DNA of 47,032 bases from Gammaproteobacteria bacterium (lineage in GTDB: Bacteria; Pseudomonadota; Gammaproteobacteria; Pseudomonadales; Azotimanducaceae): contig VXLL01000034.1 of the NCBI GenBank assembly GCA_009841615.1, positions 1-47,032 on the forward strand, in the 5' to 3' direction. The position numbers and the translations under genes were made by a program. The notes below the pieces were generated by a model. The model was not told the origin of the DNA and did not search any database. It saw nothing but the letters and a program-made list of their open reading frames with translations. Of the stretch, positions 17,327-26,245 are shown one piece after another; the first letter of the stretch is position 1, and each line of letters begins with the position of its first letter.

Positions 17327-18934
17327 ATGAAAAACCGTACCTCCAAAATAAATAGTCCTTGGATAAACGCTGACAGAGTTAGCGCTTCAAAGACAAATTA
17401 CATCATTGCCATCATTGTTGCCATTTCGTGTATCGTATGCGTCGCGCGAAGTGCGTGCTCTTTTTCGGCAACGACTTCGACAGACGAATTTCGAATTCCT
17501 AAATGGACGAGTGAAGATTTTTACATCGCTATTGAGAAAGACAATCCGAGATTAGTTAAACGATATCTTTCAGATTCCGATCGCTCGACTCAAAAATTTC
17601 TGAGCTACTACTTGCTGGATTATGCCCTTGAACTAGAGAGGGATCATATCGCGATGCTCCTAGTAGAAGCAGGAGCGGGAGTTGATACTCGATCGGCGGT
17701 TCGGTACGAAAATGTGCAGATACTGAACGAGATGTTGAAACGAGGGATCAATCCTGCAGGATTATCGCTCGCGGCTGAGCGGGGTAATGTTGACATAGTA
17801 AGAGTGTTGCTAAACCATGGTGAAGACGCACTAATAACTGAAGATACGGTCCGAAACGGACACTTAGAAACGCTGAAGCTGCTGCTTGATCATGGCGCTG
17901 AACCCGACGGACTGGAGATCGCGATTCTTCGTGGACACCATGAGGTCGCGAAGTTACTCTTGGAATTCAATGCAGATCCCAATGAGATCACTCGGCTGAC
18001 GGTGAAGGATTGGGAGGAAATCGACTTTCCGCCACCATATACGTTCGAATATCTCTCACCACTCCACTATGCGGTTCTCAACCAATCATTGGATTTGGTG
18101 GAAGCGATGCTTGAAGCAGGGGCGGATCCCAATGTAGCACCGCGCGCGATCACATTGCTGGAACATCGTTCTAGCGATGAAGATTGGCCAACCGTACTGC
18201 AAACTGCACAAGACCCAGAATGGGGAGATGATGCTATCGCGCAACTATTGATTGAACACGGAGCTGAGCCTCACGTATTGAATAGCGGTGAGGATGCTCA
18301 GCTGGAAATAGATCTGTTTAAAGCAGCAGAAGAATGGGACTATGAAGAGGTAATTCGGTTGTTGGATCTAGGTGCTAAACCCGTCGGGTTTGGAAGTTTC
18401 TACTACGATTACTCTGAACGGTACAACCCCAAACTCATACAAGCGTTTGTTGAAGCTGGTGCTGACCCAAATGTTTTTAACGATCGGGCCGGCGGTTTGA
18501 TGTACACTCCTACGGCATTGACTCTTATGAATGGAGACGTAGATAATTTCAACCGTTTTATTCAAGCAGGTGCAGAAATTAGTTCGTCTTTACGTGGATG
18601 GTATATGAAAATAGCACTCGTGAATGGACTAGATGACGCTTTGGAAATTCTTTGGAGTCTAGGAGAAGAGCGACGTTACATAGACATACAGGGGCCTATC
18701 AACCATGGAATTCTCCGTACCGCGAAGACTTTACTCTCCAAGGGAGCTAGACCTCGGGGCTTGAGAACGGCAGTGGAGGATGAACACGAGGGAATTGTGA
18801 AAGCGCTCTTAGAAGCTGGTGCGGATCCAGATGAGCTTGATGAATACGACGAACGGTCGATTCTTGAGTTAGCGATTGAGAACGGTAACCGAGAAATTAT
18901 CGATATGTTAAGAGAAGCTGGAGCGCGAAATTAG
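17327..18934 (+). CDS. Exported ankyrin-repeat protein, paralogue 1
   Basis: A 535-residue protein made almost wholly of ankyrin repeats, a scaffold for protein-protein binding. The N-terminus is an export signal with a long hydrophobic stretch (IIAIIVAISCIVCV) starting near residue 25, so the protein should reach the periplasm or beyond. Ten or so repeats follow, many with the loop LLEAGADPN or GAEPDG. The first repeats carry the family hallmark FLSYYLLDYALELERD. A less regular insert (about residues 220-310) contains YLSPLHYAVLNQSLDLVEA and WPTVLQTAQDPEWGDD. The ATG at 17327 is preferred over an earlier in-frame start because it begins just before the signal peptide. It is about 60-70 percent similar by eye to the next gene, 32 bases downstream, with which it is probably co-transcribed. 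Confidence 0.87.
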   Translation: MKNRTSKINSPWINADRVSASKTNYIIAIIVAISCIVCVARSACSFSATTSTDEFRIPKWTSEDFYIAIEKDNPRLVKRYLSDSDRSTQKFLSYYLLDYALELERDHIAMLLVEAGAGVDTRSAVRYENVQILNEMLKRGINPAGLSLAAERGNVDIVRVLLNHGEDALITEDTVRNGHLETLKLLLDHGAEPDGLEIAILRGHHEVAKLLLEFNADPNEITRLTVKDWEEIDFPPPYTFEYLSPLHYAVLNQSLDLVEAMLEAGADPNVAPRAITLLEHRSSDEDWPTVLQTAQDPEWGDDAIAQLLIEHGAEPHVLNSGEDAQLEIDLFKAAEEWDYEEVIRLLDLGAKPVGFGSFYYDYSERYNPKLIQAFVEAGADPNVFNDRAGGLMYTPTALTLMNGDVDNFNRFIQAGAEISSSLRGWYMKIALVNGLDDALEILWSLGEERRYIDIQGPINHGILRTAKTLLSKGARPRGLRTAVEDEHEGIVKALLEAGADPDELDEYDERSILELAIENGNREIIDMLREAGARN

Positions 18935-18966
18935 CGCTATCTATTGCACAATCAACTAAAAAAACG

Positions 18967-20571
18967 ATGAAGAACTATACGCTAACAACAAGTCAACAAT
19001 GGGTTCATTCTGCAGGAGAGCGTGTTTTAAATACAAACCGCTTCCGCTCGATGCTTTTAGCCTGTTCGTGGATCGGCTGTATGGCGATAGGCAGCCTTTC
19101 GATTTTGGCAGACACTTCAACTACGAATCTTCGAATTCCAGAGCGGACTACAGAAGACTTCTACGTTGCCATTGAGAAAAACGACGCGAAATTTGTTCAA
19201 CAATTCTTGTCGGATACTAAGCGCGCGACCCAAGAATTTCTGAGCTATCACTTGCTCGACTATGCACTTGAGCTTGATAGGGATCAAATTGCGCAGCTCT
19301 TGGTCGAAGCCGGAGCTGGAGTCGATACCTTAGCTCCAGTTCGACACGACAACCTGCAAATTTTAGAAGAAATGTTGAAACGAGGTGTCGAACCTCGTGG
19401 AGCATCGCTCGCAGCAGAACTGGGCAACGTCACCATGGTGAACATGCTGTTGAACGCTGGTGAGAGTGATTTAACGACTGAGGGAACCGTCCGAAATGGA
19501 CGGTTGGAAATTCTGCAGTTGCTCCTCACCCATGGAGCCGAACCTGACGGACTGGAAATTGCCATTCTTCACGGTCATGAGGAAGTCGCAACACTCCTAT
19601 TGGAATCAGGCGCGGATCCCAACGAGATCACTAGGATGAGTAAAAGAGATCGTGAGGAATTCAATTTTGCGCCAAACTATGCGTCAGCATATTTAACACC
19701 ACTCCACTATGCAGTCCTCAACAAATCTTTAGATTTAGTGACTGCATTGTTAAAAGCCGGAGCAGATCCCAACATTGTCCCGATTGCGATCAGAGTGCAG
19801 GAGAATACTTCCGTCGAGAACGCTTGGCCAACCGTACTTCAAACTGCACAAGATCCAGTGTGGGGAGATGAGGCGATCGCTCAACTACTGGAGAAAAACG
19901 GAGCGATCCTCAATGTTTCGGATATCGATGAAAAAGCTCAGTTGGAATTGGAACTGTATAGAGCTGCCGAAGAATGGAACTACAAAGAGGTAAATCGTCT
20001 CTTGGATCTAGGTGCTAAACCAATTGGTTTTGGAAGTTTCTACTACGATCGCTCTGTACGCTACAAGCCCAAAATCATGCAAGTGTTTGTCGAAGCCGGA
20101 GCTGATCCAAACATTTTTAGTGCGGAATTCGGGTTGAACACTACTCCCGCGGTATTGGCCCTTATGAATGGAGACGTAGACAATTTCAAACGTTTTGTTC
20201 AAGCAGGCGCAGAAACCGATGAGGGGTTTCTCAGTGTTTATAGGAAGATTGTTTTAACAACCTCTCGGAGAGATCCTTTAGAATTGATGTGGAGTTTCGA
20301 AGACGAACGAAACTACGTAGATATCAAGGGTCCAATCAGGTATGGACTCGTTCAAATTGTTGAAGCCACACTCATGATGGGTGCTCGACCAGTGGGATTG
20401 CGATCTGCGGTAACAGCTGGGATGGAGACGATAGTGAAGTTGTTATTAGAAGCTGGAGCAGATCCGAATCAAACAGCTGAACAGGATGAAAGAGCCCTGC
20501 TTGAGTTGGCGGTAGAGTCCGAGAATCAAAAGATCGTTGCGATGCTTAGAGAAGCAGGAGCACGAGAGTAA
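18967..20571 (+). CDS. Exported ankyrin-repeat protein, paralogue 2
   Basis: A 534-residue tandem copy of the preceding gene, collinear over its full length, including FLSYHLLDYALELDRDQIAQ near the start, YLTPLHYAVLNKSLDLVTA, WPTVLQTAQDPVWGDE and the closing VKLLLEAGADPNQ repeat. A hydrophobic segment (SMLLACSWIGCMAIGSLSIL) near residue 30 with an ADTSTT cleavage region acts as the export signal. Only 32 bases separate it from paralogue 1 and no promoter was seen between them, so it is read as the second gene of an operon. There is no obvious ribosome binding site; translation may rely on coupling. No enzymatic domain is attached, so a binding or toxin-antagonist role is possible but not shown. 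Confidence 0.87.
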   Translation: MKNYTLTTSQQWVHSAGERVLNTNRFRSMLLACSWIGCMAIGSLSILADTSTTNLRIPERTTEDFYVAIEKNDAKFVQQFLSDTKRATQEFLSYHLLDYALELDRDQIAQLLVEAGAGVDTLAPVRHDNLQILEEMLKRGVEPRGASLAAELGNVTMVNMLLNAGESDLTTEGTVRNGRLEILQLLLTHGAEPDGLEIAILHGHEEVATLLLESGADPNEITRMSKRDREEFNFAPNYASAYLTPLHYAVLNKSLDLVTALLKAGADPNIVPIAIRVQENTSVENAWPTVLQTAQDPVWGDEAIAQLLEKNGAILNVSDIDEKAQLELELYRAAEEWNYKEVNRLLDLGAKPIGFGSFYYDRSVRYKPKIMQVFVEAGADPNIFSAEFGLNTTPAVLALMNGDVDNFKRFVQAGAETDEGFLSVYRKIVLTTSRRDPLELMWSFEDERNYVDIKGPIRYGLVQIVEATLMMGARPVGLRSAVTAGMETIVKLLLEAGADPNQTAEQDERALLELAVESENQKIVAMLREAGARE

Positions 20572-20574
20572 TGC

Positions 20575-21004
20575 GATGTAAAAGCCCTTTTTTCTTCGTG
20601 CGGCGATATTTCGTTTAATCTCAATAGCCCATCGTGTCTGAAAACCAGTAAACCTTAAGATCAAATCGATTTCAGCTCTTTTCGCTGTTCGATAGAAATT
20701 TGTTTGAGTACCGGGTGGTATCACACTCAGAATGTTTTCTATGACGAATCTCTCCCAACTTTGTCCTACCACCGGGTGTCCGTATAGTTGTAGATCGGTT
20801 GGTAGACCTAGTAAGGCATGCATCAGCCCACTGCCGCGAACATACACTTTGACGCTCGAGAGATTGAGGTATCTTGACCTTGCTTGTTCCGCGATTCGAA
20901 CGGCGAGCGTAGTTTCAGCAACCTGACGTGGACCAATCAACGCGACATGCTTGACTGGCTAATGAGTCGATCAGATTTTTGTATACAAGTCGTGGTACAA
21001 ACAT
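20575..21004 (-). pseudogene. AAA ATPase with DUF4143 domain, decayed and internally deleted
   Basis: The original start is probably ATG at 21004, giving MFVPRLVYKNLIDSLASQ. A frameshift near 20955 then leads into ALIGPRQVAETTLAVRIAEQ, the Walker A region of COG1373-type ATPases, in which the expected GKTT has become AETT so the ATP-binding lysine is lost. After only RYLNLSS the sequence jumps to the C-terminal DUF4143 part (KVYVRGSGLMHALLGL, GHPVVGQSWERFVIENIL, FYRTAKRAEIDLIL, RWAIEIKR). About 250 residues between the two are missing. The frame then runs on meaninglessly into the antisense of ankyrin gene 2. It is a dead remnant sitting between ankyrin copies 2 and 3. Confidence 0.85.
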
Positions 21005-21253
21005 CCTATATTTAAGTTCTGTTTTTAAATATAAGAGGTTATTTTTTATTGAATGAGGTACTTCCTACTGATCAGAGGTTGGAGTTTTTACTCGTTTTTG
21101 CTTTGGGTACTTTGGGTTAGTTTTTGCGGACACTTAGCCACGGAGCGTAAGCATTTCAATCGTCGTCACTTGAAGTGAGGCGTCGCGACATAGCGTCAAT
21201 TTCGTACATTCGCAGAGATCTGAGACATCTTTAGTGTCTATTGCACGTGTTAG

Positions 21254-21380
21254 CGCATCTACCGACTATAGACCTAATATGTACGTGACATGTCTGATTT
21301 CTTGTAGGACGTGGTCTGGTCGATCAAAACGCCCAAAAAATTTGTTTTTAGCGAAACTGTTTTCAGATTACAATGGGAAA
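21254..21380 (+). promoter_or_regulatory. Upstream region of ankyrin gene 3, copy of the gene 1 leader
   Basis: GCATCTACCGACTATAGAC at 21254 and TTTTCAGATTACAATGGG near 21359-21376 match the leader of ankyrin gene 1. TACAAT at 21369-21374 is the candidate -10 box, about 118 bases before the ATG. The rest of the interval from 21005 to 21491 contains no recognisable gene. Confidence 0.4.
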
Positions 21381-21491
21381 TTACTCTTCGCTCGTCACAC
21401 AATCGATGAAAGACAGTAGAAGCTCTGCTCGTAATGTGCGATTTCTCGACATCGGTACGTCAAAGCAGTGTTCTCTACAAGGAGAATCTAT

Positions 21492-23018
21492 ATGAGACCA
21501 TCTTCCCCAGCCGTCTTATGGTCTGGATACATTGCTATCGCAACACTCTCTGTTGAAGCGAACAACCTAGTCGAAGAGCTCGAAATCCCAAGTTGGACAA
21601 CTGTGGACTTTTACGACGCTATTGATAGAGACGACGTGAAATCAGTACAAGACTTTCTGTCTGACACCGAACGAGCCACCAAAGAGTTTCTGAGTTACTA
21701 CTTGCTCGATTATGCGCTCGAGCATGGGAGGGATCAAATCGCACAGCTTATGGTCGAAGCCGGAGCAGGGGTTGATACGCTTTCAGCAGTTCAATACGAA
21801 CACGTCCAAATACTTGAAGAACTGTTGAATAGAGACGTTGAGCCTAGAGGAGCATCTCTCGCTGCTGAATTGGGCAGTATGCAAATGTTGGAATTGCTAC
21901 TAGAACATGGAGCGAAAGACTTAAGTACGGAAGGCGCGGCGAAGTCCGGACAATCGGATGCAATAAAGTTACTTCTTGAACATGGCGCGGACCCAGAGGG
22001 ACTCGGTCTAGCGATTCTTCACGGGCATGAAGATGTGGCTCAGATTCTCTTGGAATCTGGGGCTGATCCCGATGAAGTGACTCGACATCATTTGGGAAGA
22101 TATGACCTCGACTTCGAGATCCCGCGAGGGTATTATTTCGAGTATCTGTCGCCACTCCACTATGCAGTCCTCCTTCAGTCTCGAGAAATAGTAGAGTTGC
22201 TACTTGATAACGGTGCTAATCCGAATGTGGTCCCAAATGCAATCACGCTAAGAGAAAATCGTTCAGATCGTAGTCCTTGGCCAACCGTGTTGCAAACGAT
22301 GACGAAAATTCAGAACGCAGATCGCGATATAGCACTATTGTTAGAGGAGTACGGTGCAACCTTAAACGTTTCAGACGATAACGAGGATCATCGATTGGAA
22401 GAATTTCTCTATGAGGCTGCAAACACGCGAGACCATAAAAAGATCGTCGAATTGTTGGAGGAGGGTGCTCAACCCACTGGATTTGGTGAATTTTATTATG
22501 CTTTTTCTGGAAGTTACGATCCAAAGATCATCAAAGCGTTTTTTGATGCTGGAGCTAATCCTGATATTTATGATGGGCACTACCCATACACTCCGACCGC
22601 GATGACGCTCATGAACAGGGACTTAGCGAACTTTCGTCGTTTCTTGGAAGCAGGAACTACGATCGACGACTTGTTGATAGGTTGGTACATGAAAGTTGCC
22701 TGTGTCGAAGGAATGAACGAGGCAATAGAGTTGTTGTGGACGTTCGGTAATACTCGTGATGTATGGGAAATTGTCAGTCCTGTCAGTTATGGCCATATTC
22801 ATACAGTTGAATTTTTACTAGCTAAAGGGATAAAACCTGTGTATTTGCGGCACGCCGTGGAGCAGGAACATGTCGAAATTGTGAAAATGCTGCTAGAGGC
22901 AGGGGCGGATCCTGATGAGCAAGACAACCACGACGAACGGTCGATTCTGGAGATAGCTTTGGAATTGGGAAACGAAGACATAGCTCAATTGTTGAAGGCC
23001 GCTAGAGCCACAGAATAA
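21492..23018 (+). CDS. Exported ankyrin-repeat protein, paralogue 3
   Basis: Third member of the ankyrin family, 508 residues. The ATG at 21492 has an excellent AAGGAG seven bases upstream and is preferred over an in-frame start eight codons earlier. The N-terminus is a short signal-like segment (SPAVLWSGYIAIATLSVEA). The body is collinear with the other two: FLSYYLLDYALEHGRDQIAQ, YLSPLHYAVLLQSREIVEL, WPTVLQTMTKIQNADRDI and a C-terminal VKMLLEAGADPDEQD repeat. It is the most diverged copy and lies about 0.9 kb downstream of copy 2, separated by a dead ATPase gene. It has its own duplicated promoter region. It converges on cusA, leaving 59 bases between the stops. Confidence 0.87.
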   Translation: MRPSSPAVLWSGYIAIATLSVEANNLVEELEIPSWTTVDFYDAIDRDDVKSVQDFLSDTERATKEFLSYYLLDYALEHGRDQIAQLMVEAGAGVDTLSAVQYEHVQILEELLNRDVEPRGASLAAELGSMQMLELLLEHGAKDLSTEGAAKSGQSDAIKLLLEHGADPEGLGLAILHGHEDVAQILLESGADPDEVTRHHLGRYDLDFEIPRGYYFEYLSPLHYAVLLQSREIVELLLDNGANPNVVPNAITLRENRSDRSPWPTVLQTMTKIQNADRDIALLLEEYGATLNVSDDNEDHRLEEFLYEAANTRDHKKIVELLEEGAQPTGFGEFYYAFSGSYDPKIIKAFFDAGANPDIYDGHYPYTPTAMTLMNRDLANFRRFLEAGTTIDDLLIGWYMKVACVEGMNEAIELLWTFGNTRDVWEIVSPVSYGHIHTVEFLLAKGIKPVYLRHAVEQEHVEIVKMLLEAGADPDEQDNHDERSILEIALELGNEDIAQLLKAARATE

Positions 23019-23077
23019 TTTAGGACATGTAGTTAAGTTTTGAGCGTTCGATTTAGTTTCGAATTTATTTGAACGGA

Positions 23078-26000
23078 TCATGTGGTCGCTTGTCTGCGCC
23101 TGATTCCAATTAACGTCCATTTCTTATACAACAAGAACAAGGGCGGTAATACGATCAGTGTGAGGATCATCGCACTAATCATCCCGCCAAACATGGGCGC
23201 TGCTATGCGTTGCATAATTTGAGCTCCTGTACCTGAAGCCCACATAATTGGCGCTAGTCCGAGAAAGACCGTCATCGTTGTCATCATGATGGGTCGAATT
23301 CGCAACATCGCGCCTTCTTCAATCGCTGCTACAACGTCTTTCAATACTAAGGCACGATTTTCCTCTCCGGCCTGTTCACGCTTCTGGTCCATCGCAAGAT
23401 TTAGGTAGGTGAGAAGGACCACTCCAAGTTCCACTGCTACTCCAGCCAAAGCGATAAAGCCAACACCTACGGCGACCGAAAGGTCATACTCTAGAAGATA
23501 GAGACAAACTATCCCGCCAACTAACGCGAACGGTACCGTTGTGACAATGAGGAAGACATCGGTAGCGCGTCGGAAATTCAAAAATAGCAATACGAGCACG
23601 ATTCCCAGGGTCAAAGGACCCATGATCATTAATCGTTGTTGCGCCCGTACAAGATATTCGTACTGCCCAGACCATTCGAGCGAGTAGTTTGGAGGCAGAT
23701 CGACTTGCTCACGGACGACGCGTTGCGCTTCGGCAACGTACGAACCAAGATCGCGACCCACAATGTCGATAAATAACCAACCAGTGGGTCGAGCGTTTTC
23801 GCTCTTTATCATCGGTGCACCGTCAACAACTTCAATATTGGCGACATCCCCTAGTGCAACTCTTGCTCCCTTAGGAGTAGTGATCGGTAGGTTTTCTAAG
23901 CTCTCGATCGAACTTCGAACGTTTTGCGGATAGCGAATGTTGATAGGATATCGCTCCAGTCCCTCAACGGTAGTCGCTACATTCATACCTCCTATCGCGG
24001 TACTCACGATGTCTTGTACATCACTGACGTTGAGTCCGTATCGGGCGGCACGCAAGCGAGCAATATCGACACTGAGATATCGACCACCTGCAACTCGTTC
24101 TGCGAACACCGAGGCCGTGCCCGCGACGTTCGCTAATGCTCCTTCAATTGCAGTACCAATAGACTCAACGACTTCTAAATCGGGACCTAAGATTTTGATT
24201 CCAACAGGAGTCTTAATCCCAGTAGCTAGCATGTCGATGCGGGTCTTAATGGGCATGACCCAAGCGTTGTTTAAACCAGGGAAGTTGACGCGCTGGTTCA
24301 ATTCATCTCGAATGTCGTCCATGGTTACTCCTGGTCGCCATTCATCTCGAGGTTTTAGTTGTATGGAAGTCTCAATCATGGTTAACGGTGCTGGGTCGGT
24401 CGCCGTCTCAGCTCGTCCGACTTTACCGAAAACATTCTCTACTTCAGGCACGCCACGAATGAGTTTGTCTGTTTGTTGCAACAACTCGCGCGCTTTGTCA
24501 ACTGAAATACCAGGATGAGTCGTTGGCATGTACATCAAATCGCCTTCGTCTAGCGGTGGCATGAATTCCGTACCCAACTTGGTGATAGGCCAGAATCCAC
24601 AAGCAAGCACGACCACGCTAACGATAATCGTCGACTTAGGGAAGCGAAGGATCACGCCTAAAACGGGACGGTAAATCCAGACCAACAGTTTGTTGATGGG
24701 ATTACGCTGTTCGGAAAAAATCTTGCCTCGTACTAAATATCCTGTTAACACTGGTATTAACGTAATCGCAAGGATAGCAGCAACGGCCATTGAATACGTT
24801 TTGGTGAAAGCCAAAGGTTTGAACAATCTACCTTCCTGAGCTTCCAGCGTAAAGACAGGTAAAAAGCTCAATGTGATGATGAGCAGGCAGAAGAAAATCG
24901 GAGGTCCAAGTTGTGTCGCGGCCTCGCGAATTGCCTTCCAACGTAGCTCGGACGAAATTTTTGAACCCGGCGGCGCATAGTGTTCAATTCGTTTATGCGC
25001 GTTTTCAACAATCACGATCGCTCCGTCAACCATTGCACCGATCGCGATCGCGATACCTCCGAGAGACATGATGTTGGCATTAATACCCTGTGCTCGCATC
25101 ACCAGAAACGCCCCTAAGATCGCGATGGGTAAGCTCAAAATGATTACCAACGAGGAACGTAAGTGAAAGAGGAAGAGGGCACAAACCAACGCAACGATAA
25201 GGAACTCTTCGATCAGGGTGTCGCGCAGATTGTGTACCGAATTAGAGATGAGTTTGGAACGATCATAGGTTGGAACGACTTCAACACTTTCGGGTAAACT
25301 CGACTTGAGTTCTTCCAGTCGTTTCTTGACGTTGCTAATGGTTCGAAGCGCGTTTTCGCCAGATCGCATCACCACTATGCCACCAACTACTTCACCTTCG
25401 CCATCGAGTTCCGCGATACCGCGGCGCATTTGCGGACCCATGCGTATTTCCGCGATATCGGACAGAAGAATCGGAGTGCCTCGAGGGTTTAAACCAACAG
25501 GAATCTGCTGTAGGTCCTCCAACCCTTCGATGTACCCGCCGGCTCGAATCATGTATTCGGCTTCTCCCATCTCAATCACTGAACCACCGGTTTCTCGATT
25601 GTTGTCTTTTATGGCAGCACGTATTTGTTTTAGCGTTAAACCATAGGTGTAGAGTCGGTCGGGATCGACTACGACTTGATACTGCCGAACCATACCTCCT
25701 ACCGTGGCTACTTCAGCAACACCTGGCACCGTTTTAAGTTCATACTTCAAAAACCAATCTTGTAAACTTCTGAGTTGACTGAGATCTAGCTCTCCACTAT
25801 GGTCTACCAACGCATATTGGTAAATCCATCCTACGCCAGTCGCATCTGGTCCAATACCCGGTTTAACACCCTCCGGTAATTGGTCCTTAGCTTGATTTAG
25901 GTACTCCAAGACTCTCGTTCGAGCCCAATATAGGTCGGTTCCATCTTCGAAAATTACATACACATAGGAATCGCCGAAAAATGAATATCCACGCACGTCA

Positions 26001-26239
26001 ACAGCTTTCGGGACGGAAAGCATCGCCACTGAAAGTGGGTAAGTTACCTGATTCTCGACAACTTGAGGAGCTTGACCGTGGTATGTAGTCTTTACGATGA
26101 CCTGCACGTCTGAAAGGTCAGGAATTGCATCGATAGGGGTGCGAAACAGAGCTATGATTCCGCCGACGATGAGAAACACCGTCGCGATCAGAATGAGTTT
26201 TCGATTATCGATCGACCAGCCGATAATACGTGCGATCAT
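23078..26239 (-). CDS. cusA: CusA-type Cu(I)/Ag(I) RND efflux pump
   Basis: Inner-membrane proton-driven pump of the heavy-metal RND class; 1053 residues, the usual length. The N-terminal TIDAIPDLSDVQV-like segment (TPIDAIPDLSDVQV), the periplasmic block GRAETATDPAPLTMIETS, MPPLDEGDLMYMPTTHPGIS and TGIKTPVGIKILGPD are the CusA/SilA style rather than the CzcA style. Transmembrane charged residues for proton relay appear in IAIGAMVDGAIVIVENAHK and VAVELGVVLLTYL. Twelve membrane segments are apparent. It starts four bases after the cusB stop and is the last gene of cusCBA. No CusRS-type two-component genes or CueR-like regulator are adjacent. Confidence 0.93.
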   Translation of the reverse strand: MIARIIGWSIDNRKLILIATVFLIVGGIIALFRTPIDAIPDLSDVQVIVKTTYHGQAPQVVENQVTYPLSVAMLSVPKAVDVRGYSFFGDSYVYVIFEDGTDLYWARTRVLEYLNQAKDQLPEGVKPGIGPDATGVGWIYQYALVDHSGELDLSQLRSLQDWFLKYELKTVPGVAEVATVGGMVRQYQVVVDPDRLYTYGLTLKQIRAAIKDNNRETGGSVIEMGEAEYMIRAGGYIEGLEDLQQIPVGLNPRGTPILLSDIAEIRMGPQMRRGIAELDGEGEVVGGIVVMRSGENALRTISNVKKRLEELKSSLPESVEVVPTYDRSKLISNSVHNLRDTLIEEFLIVALVCALFLFHLRSSLVIILSLPIAILGAFLVMRAQGINANIMSLGGIAIAIGAMVDGAIVIVENAHKRIEHYAPPGSKISSELRWKAIREAATQLGPPIFFCLLIITLSFLPVFTLEAQEGRLFKPLAFTKTYSMAVAAILAITLIPVLTGYLVRGKIFSEQRNPINKLLVWIYRPVLGVILRFPKSTIIVSVVVLACGFWPITKLGTEFMPPLDEGDLMYMPTTHPGISVDKARELLQQTDKLIRGVPEVENVFGKVGRAETATDPAPLTMIETSIQLKPRDEWRPGVTMDDIRDELNQRVNFPGLNNAWVMPIKTRIDMLATGIKTPVGIKILGPDLEVVESIGTAIEGALANVAGTASVFAERVAGGRYLSVDIARLRAARYGLNVSDVQDIVSTAIGGMNVATTVEGLERYPINIRYPQNVRSSIESLENLPITTPKGARVALGDVANIEVVDGAPMIKSENARPTGWLFIDIVGRDLGSYVAEAQRVVREQVDLPPNYSLEWSGQYEYLVRAQQRLMIMGPLTLGIVLVLLFLNFRRATDVFLIVTTVPFALVGGIVCLYLLEYDLSVAVGVGFIALAGVAVELGVVLLTYLNLAMDQKREQAGEENRALVLKDVVAAIEEGAMLRIRPIMMTTMTVFLGLAPIMWASGTGAQIMQRIAAPMFGGMISAMILTLIVLPPLFLLYKKWTLIGIRRRQATT

Positions 26240-26245
26240 AGAGTT

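Noticed and set aside
23019..23077. Weak inverted repeats between ankyrin gene 3 and cusA as a shared terminator
   Set aside because: The stems are interrupted and have no T-run; the evidence is too thin to list.
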